A stretch of 60,553 bases of DNA from Candolleomyces eurysporus. Taxonomy: Eukaryota > Basidiomycota > Agaricomycetes > Agaricales > Psathyrellaceae. Positions 47,096 to 58,517 of this stretch are shown one piece after another (the first letter of the stretch is position 1; every line of letters starts with the position of its first letter). The notes beneath the pieces are model-generated. The model was given only the letters and a program-made list of their open reading frames with translations. It was not told the DNA's origin and did not search any database. Location of the stretch: the NCBI GenBank assembly GCA_027579435.1, contig JANBPK010001494.1:1-60553 (forward strand), in the 5' to 3' direction. Position numbers and translations under genes: made by a program.

Positions 47096-48942
47096 TTGAG
47101 CGACATTTCTGTCTAAAGGAACCGTTATGTATTAGTGCAGTACCGATACCATGCCTGTGTCTCACGAATGACTCATGAATATCATTTTCTCTCTCTCTTC
47201 TCGAATGGTCCGATTCTTTGAGACATCCCGAGACCCTGCACCCCGCAGACTTAGAACGATTTTTTAATTGTTATAACAAGTTCCCTTCAAGCTCTCTCAC
47301 CAAATGAAATACGCTTGCCTTCGCTATGATTGCCAACCCAACTTGATAGCATACACAATCAAATGCATTTCGAGAAGAGCAGTTACGGGCCGAAAGGTGA
47401 GAAGCAAATGAGTCACCCTTGTTGCTTCGCGAGGCAGTACACGTTTCTCTGTTTAGCATAAGCTAAAGTGAGGGCTGATGAACTGCTGGAGCGTGCTACC
47501 CGTTTTTCCATCGATGTTTCTGCACGCTTTCGGGGAGATTTTGACTTCTTCCAATTATTCCAGGAACTAAAATTGAAACGGGCTCATTGCTCCTCTACCA
47601 ACTTGAAGGTCGCGATTCATGTTAGCAATGTAGTTCTGGGGCGAAGGGAGGGATTATGACAGGAAAATAGAGGAACAGTTGTGCCCAGATAGGATGCGGG
47701 GAGACTAGGGACCGATTGATTATTGATTTCCAGCAGCAGATGGTGATTCGGGGAAGAAGAGATCAAGAGCGAAGAAACAAGAAACAACCCGAAGCAGATT
47801 ACAGAACGATCTCTCTACAAGTCTGACTCCCTTTGGGTAGCGACAACTGGGCCCCGAAGTTTACAACGGATTATGACAAGTGGACTTCGAAATGATATCT
47901 ATTCTTCTCACCCAGGTTCGGCTTTCCTTCTATCACCCACCTCTTCGCGCAATTGCTAACTTCGTGTCCTCAACTCCGTGTCTTGAATTCAGCTCTCTAT
48001 GCTCCTCAAGTTCGATCTCGAGAAGTTTGTTCACCGTTCTCATCGGAAAACAATCAATGCTGTTCAATCAATAAACGTCCCGAAATTGAACTAGACATCG
48101 CCCCATCATGGTTCCGAGGGAAGTTGGAAGAGTCAGCGGACCTGACATCGATCTTACTGTACACTGAGAGCAACGAATCCGAGCGCTCGGTGCGTCTTCT
48201 TGGAATACAACAACACCGCTTAACCCTGTTGTAACATGGGTAACTACCCAATTATGAGACCATTGTATTATTTTTACTCATTTACTTACCCCCTCTTAGC
48301 AGACTTCTTTTCGCGACAGGTTAACGAATTGACATCGCCTCGAGCAACGCGGCGCGAGTTTTATCCGTACAGCTCTGTTGGTGGCAGCCAGCGTCCAGCG
48401 CTTTATCGCCAAATCGCGATATGCCGAGAGTGGCACGTCTTGCCGTGCTTCCAAGTCGACTGACTTTGAGCGCAGGTGCTTTCGAAACTATAGAGCGTCA
48501 TGTAAATGACTGGTTCGTGATAATGTGTCCTACTCGTAGCACTGCAGCCAACTTCGTTGCTTATAGTACATAGCCCGAAGTCTTCGAGTCGAAGGTTATA
48601 CGGCAATCATCATCAGAATCACTGATGTATCCGTGAATCGACCAATGGCTTCCATCTTTAGAGTCGACCCATCAACTCGCTCAAGTCCAGGTCTTCGATG
48701 CCCGCTCCACTTTTGCTGTTGTACTCTATGTCTCGAGGGCAATTTTTCCGTTTTTACGCAACTTCTTTCGGTGCACCAAGCCGACCATAGTTGAAACCTG
48801 ACAATCTCAAAGACCTCGTGTGCGATCTGAATGAGGAGAATTGTCCGAAGACCACTGAGTAAGTTGTCTGGTGACCCCGACAGTTATTCATCTTTTGCTC
48901 GAAATTCGCTGTTTTATTTGCTAATTTGATCCTCAGGAAAGG
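47096..48942. other. Intergenic G-H
   Basis: No supported gene in 1.85 kb. The 17-mer CTTCTTTCGGTGCACCA occurs at 48772-48788, about 225 bp before the copy H start, against 237 bp for copy G. Confidence 0.4.
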
Positions 48943-48949
48943 TATAAAA
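48943..48949 (+). promoter_or_regulatory. TATA box of DUF4360 copy H
   Basis: TATAAAA in the context AAAGGTATAAAATGG, 53 bp before the ATG. Confidence 0.7.
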
Positions 48950-48995
48950 TGGGTCGTGAAAACGACAGAAACAGCATTGCTCAACCCAAAGCAAT

Positions 48996-49993
48996 ATGCT
49001 CAAGTCGATTGCCTCTCTCTTTGCCCTCACCTCAGTTGCTCTTGCCGCTGTTCTCCCACCACTCCCAGTGGGGGAGATNCCCGACGCCCCCGCCCCCAGG
49101 CTTTAACATGCAAGTGTTGGCATGTCTTTGTTCGCCTTCATCGTTGACCGGCCCTCTCATTTAGCACGAGTCTTGGTGTCCTCGGAACAGGGTGCCCTCC
49201 TGGTACCACCTACTATGCCCTGAACCGTAGGTGTCCATCTTTCGATGAGGGTGTTCAAGGGGCTCACGCTGCCTGTAGCCGACAAGACTGCCGTCACTGT
49301 TACTTTCAGCGAGTTCTACGCTGAAGCAGGACCTGGCATCCCGATTAGCTCAAATCGGAAGGCCTGCCAGTTGACTTTGGGAGTGGCGGTCCCCCCAGGG
49401 TTCTCCTTTGGTATTGCAACTGTTGACTACGTATGTCTTTGTCGCTCCGTCTGATCCGGGACAACCTCACTGAACATACTATGCAGCGAGGATTCTATCA
49501 ACTTGATTCCAAGGTCACAGCTACCCAAGGATCTATTTACTACTGTAAGGCTTCGCACCCCCCTCTTCTTCGTGATTTACCCAAGATCTTGTTGCATAGT
49601 CCAAGGTCAACAGATACAGGCACCCTCGCAGTCTATTCTTGTCGGACCTGTCGCAGGAGCTGATTATACCTATCGAGACACGTTTGATCTTGTCTCGACG
49701 GTGCAGTCGCCTTGCGGTATCTCTACTGTGCTGAACATCAACAGCAATCTCCAAGTTAGTAATACTAACAACAGACAAGGCTCCGGATACCTTGCGACTG
49801 ACTCGGTACGTGACCTTCTGACTCCCGAGACAGTCCAACTGCTGACAGGTTTTACGAATGGCCATAGATCGATACTGCCCTCGCAACAGTGAGAAATATT
49901 TCCAACAGAATGCTCGTTTGAGTGATTTCTAACGTGTCTCCCTAGACCTTCAACTTCCAGTGGCAGACTTGCAAACCGCCCCCGAAACCGTAA
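48996..49993 (+). CDS. Secreted DUF4360 protein, array copy H
   Basis: Signal peptide MLKSIASLFALTSVALAA, a LPPLPVGEIPTPPPPG linker read after ignoring the N at 49079, then [123 protein letters not shown] and [14 protein letters not shown]. Four cysteines. Six introns (1,2,4,5,8,9). With the N counted as a base, exon 1 shifts frame and ends early, so the N is probably artificial. The C-terminal PPPKP extension is unique in the array. Confidence 0.82.
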
Positions 49994-52337
49994 ATGGAGT
50001 AGTAACAATAGCGCTCAACGACTGATATCATGTAACAATTTGCGAATACTGTGAATGGATTTTTTTCTCTCAGACAATCTCATTCTCTCTACCCTGTGAG
50101 ACGACCGGAATCTCGTAGTCCTTTTACCTCAGTCTTCACTTTCGCCTGAGTGATGAAGATCTAAGGATCTAAGCGCCGGGCTCTGGTCGAGTAGGAGGTG
50201 GATAGCGGTGTTGCATCGGACCGGGATGTGTGTGGCAAACTACGACAAATTATTGCTAATGGGCACCCTGCGCTCTCATCGTCCCCTCTCATTTCAACAT
50301 TGATCCAGAATGCCCTCTAACGCCTCCTATTGTTCAAAGCCGATATACCCTTCAATGAGCCCACATGGAACAGTACTACTTGAAGCGAATTCTGTCGCGG
50401 ATGGATCCCCGACATGGGGAGCCATGAGCTCGGCCCATCTCCCAGGCTGTTCGAGAAGCCATTCTTTTTGCTATGAATGATAGTTATCGAGGGTGGTAAC
50501 AGCAGTATGGTGCGCCCAGCATACAATCGGCGGCTTTGCGCACGAAGCTGAACGAAATGCAGGTACATTGAGGAGATTGTACGCTGGGCGCCATTAGGGT
50601 ATGGTGTTTTTCGCACGGCTTTACCCCATTCTTTGATAAGATATTCTCGCTCGATGTCCAGACTCTAACAACACGGAGATAGACGCCCTGCACGCGTTCT
50701 CCGTTGCGGAAGAATAGGAAGAAGCTCGCTTATTCTAATGCTTTTCGCATGAAACCTGGTCTTGAGGCCTGAGGTCTCTTTTGTTCTTGTTCGTGTGCGC
50801 TGAGGTGCAAAACCCACCGATTGCGAAACCGATAATGCTCCGCTCACTGGGCAGGTACCAATCGCTCGTTAGTCGTCTATGAAGAGAACGCGGTCGCGGC
50901 CTCTCTCAATGTCCGCTTATACCCCACCTTTTTCTGCCCATCTTTCCGATGCATCGCGACTTCCTCGCGACTTCAGGACACGCGACAGACCGCCGGTTTT
51001 CCTTTGAACTGCTTCTGAGCGCTGTCCTGACCCCTGGACTTGAGGTATTCTTTACTTCTCTCACGTACAAGGGCTCCGGAGTGGGCACGAAAATCCAGAT
51101 TTTCATTGCCCTTTGTCCTATTCTAATGGCCCGCATGCGTTTCTGAAAGGTACGGTCAAACCACATGGAATCATTTAGCCCTCAAGTCTTAATGAAATTT
51201 ATACTTTACATTAGGTCGTTTTAAGAAGACGAAGCATTTTCAGTCTTTTTGTACCTTTGGTCGGACACTGAAGTACATTTCAAAGTGCTTCTTTTGGAAT
51301 GGCAATGGTCACAAATGGAAAGGCCATCAGGCAGCATCTGGCCTCTGTCTGTATTCGTTCTCGTTTGGTATTTGACACTCAGAGGTCATGTTGAATCTCG
51401 AGTGGGACATCGTTTCCCTGCTGGTTTCCTCTGCGTTCCTCGTTCAGATCGGAAACAAGGGATTGGGTCTGCCGCTCTAGGTGCAGTGCCGGACATCTCT
51501 GTGAAATTCCTTCGCATGTTTTCAGCGTCTGCCTGTTATAGAACTTAACCAGCGTTCTTATTCGCGAAATAGAATTCTTGTGCTCACACTGCACGGCATC
51601 AAGTAGAGCTGGAACGATCCCATGAGCAGCATAATCCCTTATGTCCACGCATGTGCTGTGACAAATTGTTCGCGGAATTTTGACGCTTTTACGGCGGCGC
51701 TTCAGAATCACTGGTTGCATTCGAAATTTCTGAGAGCTTTGCCATCACCACCCAATCTCCAAGCGAAGTTCTTCCATACGTGTGAGTTAAATTTCAATTA
51801 TCTTTCGCAATAAATTGTCTGCCAAGTGATTCTCCTCGAAATACTGGCCAACAGGCTTATGATACTTCTGAGAAGAATAGACTTATCGACGTCATCTCGA
51901 GATGACCGTGGAAAAGCGAGGGTAAGACGCGGGGGATATATCAACCTCTAATCTAATTTCTCGCGACGGATCCGGATCGTTTACTGTCTTGGGCACGCAC
52001 ACCAATCAACGGAGGCCGACATGCGATGAATGACAGCATCCGTCCCGGTACCACAAAATGCTGCCAAACCCTTGTGGCACAATCCAGAGTATCAAACTTG
52101 GCGGTCGACGCTCACACAGTCTGCTCTCGGAGCATACATGTCTTCTGTTTTGGGACGCAGAGCGACCGTTGTATGCGCTATCTACCACTCAGACTGACGC
52201 CGGGATTGTCTCTCGGAATAACTGTGATGCCGTCTGACCTCTACCGCAACGCTTGGCCGCAGAGTGCCTGGAAAATCGGTATCTAACCCTCAAAGGACGT
52301 GTGACTCTTGTAATATGCAGCTATGCTGAATGGCAGG
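49994..52337. other. Intergenic H-I
   Basis: 2.3 kb, the longest gap in the array. No gene can be supported; frames of up to about 113 codons are present on both strands without family features. Confidence 0.4.
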
Positions 52338-52344
52338 TATAAAA
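52338..52344 (+). promoter_or_regulatory. TATA box of DUF4360 copy I
   Basis: TATAAAA lies 87 bp before the ATG, as far as in copy A. Confidence 0.65.
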
Positions 52345-52424
52345 CGAGGAACAATTCGACTCTGGAAAGCAACAGAAGTCGGACCTCGCCCCGAATCATC
52401 TGAAGTGATATACCAAGAAGCGCC

Positions 52425-53361
52425 ATGGTCAACTTCCTTCTCTCCGCTATCACACTTCTTTCTGGCGTTTTGAGTGTGGCTTCTGCCCCTCAAAGGTCTT
52501 CTGGTGGCGTGGTTGTGCCTGCTCCACCTCCGACCGGCTTCAACATGTGAGTGACGTATTTGCTCCGATATTCCATTACTGAAGCTCCTCGTTGCTTAGC
52601 ACGAGCCTTGGTGTTATCGGCTCTGGGTGCCCTCCTGGGTCGACGTACTATCTCTTGAACCCCGACAGGACCGCTGTCACTGTGACCTTCAGTCAGTACT
52701 ACGCTGAAGCTGGTCCTGGCATTCCCATTAGCGCCAACCGAAAGAACTGTGCCCTGACTTTCGGCGTTCAGTAAGCATCTACTATCTTCACCAGCTGTAC
52801 ACACGTACTCATACTTTTTGACTAGGGTTCCTCCCGGCTTCACATTCGGCATAGCTACCGTCGACTATGTACGTTCGATCTTCTTTTTTTTTTTGCCCAA
52901 TTTCGTTGCTGATCTGCCTCTAGCGTGGCTTCTACCAACTTGACAGGAGCGTGACTGCCGCTCAACAATCCATCTACTACTGTAAGTTTTTGTTTTCTAA
53001 AATTCAGAGGACGCTCTTAGTGACGACCCTTTCAGTCCAAGGCAACTTGCAGCAAGCAACTGCCCGATCTAACCTCGTCGGTCCCGTCTCTGGTACGTAT
53101 CCTCACTAAATGCCCGAACGGAGAGCTAACACTCAATCGCCTTTTCCACACGCAGGTGCTGACTACACCTACCGCGACAGCTTCGACCTCGTCTCGACCG
53201 TCCTCTCTCCTTGCGGGCAAGACACCGTCCTCGTCGTCACGAGTGATCTGCGCGTCAACAACGCCCAGAACAGGCAGGGCAGCGGATACATTGCCACCGA
53301 CTCCATTGACACTGCGTTGGCACAAACGTTCAACTTCCAGTGGCAGACTTGCAAGAACTAA
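52425..53361 (+). CDS. Secreted DUF4360 protein, array copy I
   Basis: Signal peptide MVNFLLSAITLLSGVLSVASA, then PQRSSGGVVVPAPPPTG. The core has [130 protein letters not shown] and [10 protein letters not shown]. Four cysteines. Five introns (positions 1,3,4,5,7); position 2, present in all other copies, is fused here. Although it lies beside the E-H group, its SQYY and NRKNC features match A-C. Last copy of the array. Confidence 0.86.
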
Positions 53362-54703
53362 ATCCCATGGGGTGAATTCCACGTCATTGTCATTGTCTGT
53401 CGAGCTTGGAGCGGAGGTATACCCCGCACGGTGAATCGGGATTTCTGACCGTGTGTATGATTTCGAGGCCGCTTTCCCCGCACTCTGGCTCCGATTTTGT
53501 TTTGCTTTCTGGAGGGTGTTTCAACTTCTTATGTACAGATATTGTATCTTATTAGTCTGGTGTTATCATACGACTTCTTTCTACTGCATCTCGAGCCCAC
53601 ACAGACTCTCACCAAATTGACAGACCTTCTCTCTGCTTTTGTCCTCACACTGGCGGCGCATGTGCGTTCCCTCTCTTGCGCAAGAGATTACGAAATCCAT
53701 TGGCTCCGACTCGAGGAACGTCTGTACTTGCACCGGGAAAGAGATAGTGGGTACAGATACGTACATATGCGGCGAAATCTAAGATTTCATTCTGTTATGA
53801 TTTCTGATAATGTTTCCCCGACTGTCATATGTTTCTTCTCGATCCAAAGGCGGTTCTTTGTGAGCCTCGACTCCGAATCGGTGTGATGATGCTCACTTAT
53901 CAAACGGGCAGCCGAGAGAAAGGCTGATAGTGTCCTACAACGTCACATGTACATGTCGGCGTCTCTTCCCATGTCAAGTCAGTCTCTATATGGTGTGCTC
54001 AGTCGAAGTTTGGACTATTACCAAAAGATGGGCTACCGTCGTGTCGCCGGAGCCAACCTTGTGGGCTAGCGCTGTGAAACATCATGCATGTGTGCTTTAA
54101 AGTTCGAGATGCGTCGGAGTACGTCGTGGATAGCCGTTTTCATGGTAGATATTAGTCCATAATCTCCTCAGTATCTCAATCGGACTCTCAAAGACCAGTG
54201 AAACCGGCGAGAAAAGGGCGGCGGGCTGGGGCTCGGAGGGTAATTGATTGGTGTTACTAAATCGGTAAACGGTCCGCCTTTTTAGGACATGCTTCCAGCA
54301 TCGGGAAATTCAAGTGGTTTCTTGGTATACGCAGTATTAGAGTATAGATGTACAAGTGAGATTTAGTGGTAGAAATACACAATCAATGAGCCCAAGTAGA
54401 TGCCGTGAATAATTCAAAGAGATATGATAGAGGGGACACAAGCAACGAACCACCGCAGAAGCCGAAACCGAACACCCAGAACGACCGCCAATCTAATCTA
54501 GATGATAGGTCAGTGTAAAAAGGAGAAAATTTGAGGGGTAGAACCGGAAAAAAGCGATATAAGAGAAAAGCCAATAGTCGTCAATGATATGGTCAGTCCC
54601 GTCCATGATCAGTCAACACGACACCGAATACTGAACCAAACCACAATCACCCACGAGTTCGAAACTAGACACGTACGTTCAAGACGAACTCAAACGTGCC
54701 ACT
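53362..54703. other. Intergenic between the array and proline dehydrogenase
   Basis: 1.3 kb holding the 3' flanks of two convergent genes. No other gene supported. Confidence 0.4.
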
Positions 54704-56674
54704 CTACGGTCCCACATCCACCGCTCCAAAAGACCTCTTCACCCTCTTCCATATCTCGTTGACAGCGCGACTACGTTCCTTAGCAGCGGCCCCGCCACCC
54801 AATACCGACTTGTTCTCCACAGCCCTTCGGCTGAGGTAGGGAAGAACCTCAGTCACTCCACCATACGGAACGTACTTGATAGCGAGTGGTGCAGTCGAAA
54901 TCGTGCGGGCAACGATAGAGTCAGTGAGATCGTCGCACATGCCATACAGCTGCCCAATCGCCACTCGCTCGACAACCGCGTCGCTCAACCTGACCTTCTT
55001 CAATCCGTCCGAGGTGGTAACGACTTTGCCTTCGCCGATCTCGATGAGCTGGTCTAGTACGAGGTTGCAGCTGTCCCAATTGTGTGTTCCGAAGAGGACG
55101 CCGATACCGATCATTCCCTGACCTGAGGACGTTTCCTTTTCTATGTCGCCCTTCACGGCAGATAAGACAAGCTGGACACATTGATTGTACGCCTTATCCG
55201 TATCAGCCTTGGAAATCCACACAGGCGGCTCGGTTTCATGAGAAAGCGATGGGGAATTTGGGTTGTGGTGCGCGCTGGCTTCTTGGTGGTGGTAAGCTCC
55301 GCGAACGAGTTTGACTCCAAGAGCGTAGTTGTTGCGATGTGCATCTTCGATAGTGGAAGCGAGATGGAGAGGTGTCCGTCGGAGGTAAGCTTGATAAGTG
55401 GTGTAGACGAGGGGTTGGACATATGGATGATGCTGTTCATTGGTAGACTTGGATGTACGGGAGGGTAGCGCGTTGAACTGACGCATTAGTGCGAGCGCCA
55501 GAGCGTCCATAGCAGGTTGATACCAGCTACAATGAAGAGGTGAGAATTGGTATTGACGTAGGATAGTAAACCCACTAACCTGTATTCAGCATCGAGAATG
55601 AGTTTGACGCCCCTCTGCTGAGCCCGTGTGCAGATGGACAGAAGATCGTCATACAACTCTCGGAGGTCGTGAATATCTTCTGCAGTCAAACCTGAGCCGT
55701 CGCGAGATTCCGTTGAAGAAAGGATGAGGTCCATATCACTAGGAAAGGGAGATCCGGGAAATGGGATGAGTTCGACTGGAACCGAGTCTCTTCCCTGACT
55801 GATGGCATGAAGCCGTTCGTATGCCTGATGGTCGGAACTCGGCTCGAATGAGGCACTCTGTGATCCCTGCATCCTTTCTCGAGTCATTGTTATACACTTC
55901 GAGAAATTAATGAGAGCACGTGCGTTGGGAAGCATAGCCGTCAGCTTAACAGCCACCCAAGTTCGCCTGCCGGAAGGTGATAAGCCACTGAGGCTCGAAT
56001 CAGATTCTTGAGATAAGGCCTGATAACTGTCGATTCCAACAATCGAATGATAAGGGAACATAGACTTGCTTGCACCACGCAAAGAGTCTTCAAAGTCAGC
56101 AGCCACGTCAATGCAGTTGAGCATCTCTCGCACAACGCGTTTATGAGGAGGATCTGTTGGCTTGGATGCACCTTTGGCAGCATTGGAAGATCCGAGTGCC
56201 TCATGTTCGTTGACTTCAACTGAGTAGGCGAACAGTGCTCCCTTGTTGGCAGCACGCAGGGAGCGAAGAAGGGGCAATGCTGCGCTGGCAGTTTCTCCAC
56301 CCACAAACTATATTGTCTGTCAGACTCACTATGGCCCAAATTGTGGGTTCGGGATGACGCACCTGGTCGAAGAATGTCACCCTGACGATGCCATACGTCA
56401 ACTGCTTCAATCCCGGCACCCTAGAAAGGGTATCCAAAATCTTCGGAGAGTAATCCACCAGGGCTGGTATGGAACATGCTGAGTAGACCAAATACGAGCG
56501 TATGATAGCTTTCAGGGGTTGTTCGTGTGGTGTCTGGGGAGAGGGTAGTGATTCGCTGTTCAGCAGCAGGTAGGATGGAACGGCTGCTGCCGAGACCGAA
56601 GAAAAGAAGTAAAAAGACCCTTTAGAGAGCTGGGGAGCTGGCCTTCGTAGACGATAGAAGAGGCGAGAGAACAT
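54704..56674 (-). CDS. PUT1: Proline dehydrogenase, mitochondrial
   Basis: Three exons (56674-56363, 56307-55580, 55526-54704) give 620 residues. The N-terminus MFSRLFYRLRRPAPQLSKG is basic and fits a mitochondrial targeting peptide. Family blocks are FVGGETASAALPLL, WVAVKLTAMLP (lysine near the FAD/proline site), GVKLILDAEYRWYQPAMD, YTTYQAYLRRTP, ALGVKLVRGAYHHQE, VLFGTHNWDS, IGQLYGMCDDLTD and YVPYGGVTEVLPYLSRRA with the two arginines that bind the proline carboxylate. The enzyme oxidises proline to pyrroline-5-carboxylate with FAD, the first step of proline use. Length fits fungal Put1. A further ATG 18 codons upstream is possible. Confidence 0.93.
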
Positions 56675-57179
56675 TGAAGGACGGAGCAATGAAAGCAGAC
56701 CTTTATGTAGTTCCGACAATGACCTCACCGGATCTCATTTTGGCACTGCGCTGCACGCGGCCCGCCCGGCCTCCTCAGCTCCGAGCCGAGCAGGGGTACG
56801 GATCTTGGGGACCTGAGTACGGAACGAAAAGAAACCAGCGAAACCTCGTTCAAGCTCACCTCAAGTCATGAAGAAAACGTAAAGCCAAACTCGGGAGAAA
56901 CCAGTGGCGCCCACATCATAATGTCGTTGCCTTTGATCACAAATAATGCCAAATTTAAATGTGTAACCGACTCCGCTCCGGGCTGCCAATTAGCCGGAGG
57001 GCACTTTGGGTACCTACCACCACCAGTGAAACCATATTATACGAGGCCTAGCTCTGGAGACTGACTGGTAAGTGCAAAAACACTGGCCGTGTGTCATTAA
57101 CCCACTCCGAGCTGGCTAGATAACTTTGGTTGAACGACTCGCCTCTCAAGGAGTCTGAAACCGCAGGCACCATACCATC
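56675..57179. promoter_or_regulatory. Divergent region between PUT1-like and HAD genes
   Basis: 505 bp separate the two starts. GC-rich near 56750-56800. No specific regulatory site could be assigned. Confidence 0.4.
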
Positions 57180-58517
57180 ATGTCGAACCCTCCCTTAGCA
57201 GTCCAATCCCAGGAGTCTCACTACAAAGCCGTGATTTTTGACGTACGTTGACCCAATCCTCATGTTTGCTTCCCTGATTGTTTTTGGCCGTGCGTTATGA
57301 ACAGATAGGTGGGGTTGTAATGCGATCCCCGTTTATCGCCATTGCCGAGTACGAGAAGGCCCATGGTCTCCCCGTTGACTACATTAATACTTCCATGTAA
57401 GTTTCAAAAGCTTTTGTAGACCATTCTTCCTTCTAATTCATCTTAAGTGTCGGCTATGGGTCAAAAGGAGCTTGGCAAAAGTTCGAAAGGGGGGAGGTAG
57501 ATATCTTGTCGTTTTATCCTGCATTCGGACGAGAGCTTTCCGATATTGTGCATGGAAATGAATGGTAACTTCCTGTCCCCTTCAAATCTAGCTCTTCAAG
57601 CTCACCGCTCACCCATACTCGTAGCTATAAAAGATATTGCGAAAAGAAAGGAATTTGTGAGTTTCACCTCCCTGAAACTAACTTAACGGGACAATTGCCT
57701 TGCTGACTCGCGTTATGCGCATAGCGTGCCCTCCGCTTCCTGAGAAACTCAATATCGATGGTAGAGAGGTAACGTGTCTTATTTACTTTGGGAGCAATTC
57801 ACCAAACACTTTGCATCTACCGCCCAGCTCTTTGGCGCGATGATGCAGGCCTCCGGAATATATGATCCTCATATACGGGAAGCCATTCTACGGATACGAG
57901 GTATGACTTTTTATTCTGAGGCGTCGATCCTTCCATGCGCAGGTATATTGATAGTCACTCTCATGCTCAGAGGCAGGGAAGCATCGCGTTATTGCTTTGA
58001 CAAACAACTTTGCGAAGATTGAGGTTCCACCTGAAGAACTCAAGTTTCTGGGATGGGACACTGGCGTGGTGCCCACCCATCTCACTGATCTGTTCGACGA
58101 CTTCTGTGATAGCAGCACACTTGGAATGAGGTTCGAGTCTTTCTTCGTTCGTTCCGTTCCTAGTCATGAACCTCATGCGCAAACAGGAAACCAGAGCCAG
58201 AGTTCTATTTGACGGCGTGTAGACGAAACAATATCAAACCTTCAGAAGCCATATTCCTCGACGATATTGGATTGTAAGTCGTATCCACATCAGGGAGCGT
58301 TGCTATGTTACTGAGGGTCTTCTAGGAACCTGAAAGCTGCTCAAGCACTTGGGATGGGTACGATTCGTAAGTTTTGTTTCACGTCACAGGGTTACAATTT
58401 TTGATCATGAACGCTTCTTGTGTAACAGAGGTGCGAATTGGAAAGACCTTAGAAGCGGTGAAGGAGCTCGAGTCAAGAATCGGGATCAAGCTTACCAGCG
58501 TCGAGGCGAAACTCTAG
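57180..58517 (+). CDS. HAD-superfamily hydrolase (ACAD10/epoxide-hydrolase N-terminal-like)
   Basis: Nine or so short exons can be followed. The protein starts MSNPPLAVQSQESHYKAVIFD and continues across an intron with IGGVVMRSPFIAIAEYEKAHG. HAD motif I is FDIGGVV with the nucleophilic Asp; the usual second Asp (DxD) is replaced by Gly, as in dehalogenase-like and epoxide-hydrolase N-terminal members. Motif II is VIALTNNF, motif III KPEPEFY (Lys) and motif IV IFLDDIG. A helical cap with KGAWQKFERGEVD lies between I and II. It ends EVRIGKTLEAVKELESRIG. It is probably a soluble phosphatase-like or dehalogenase-like hydrolase; substrate unknown. It is divergent from proline dehydrogenase. Confidence 0.8.
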
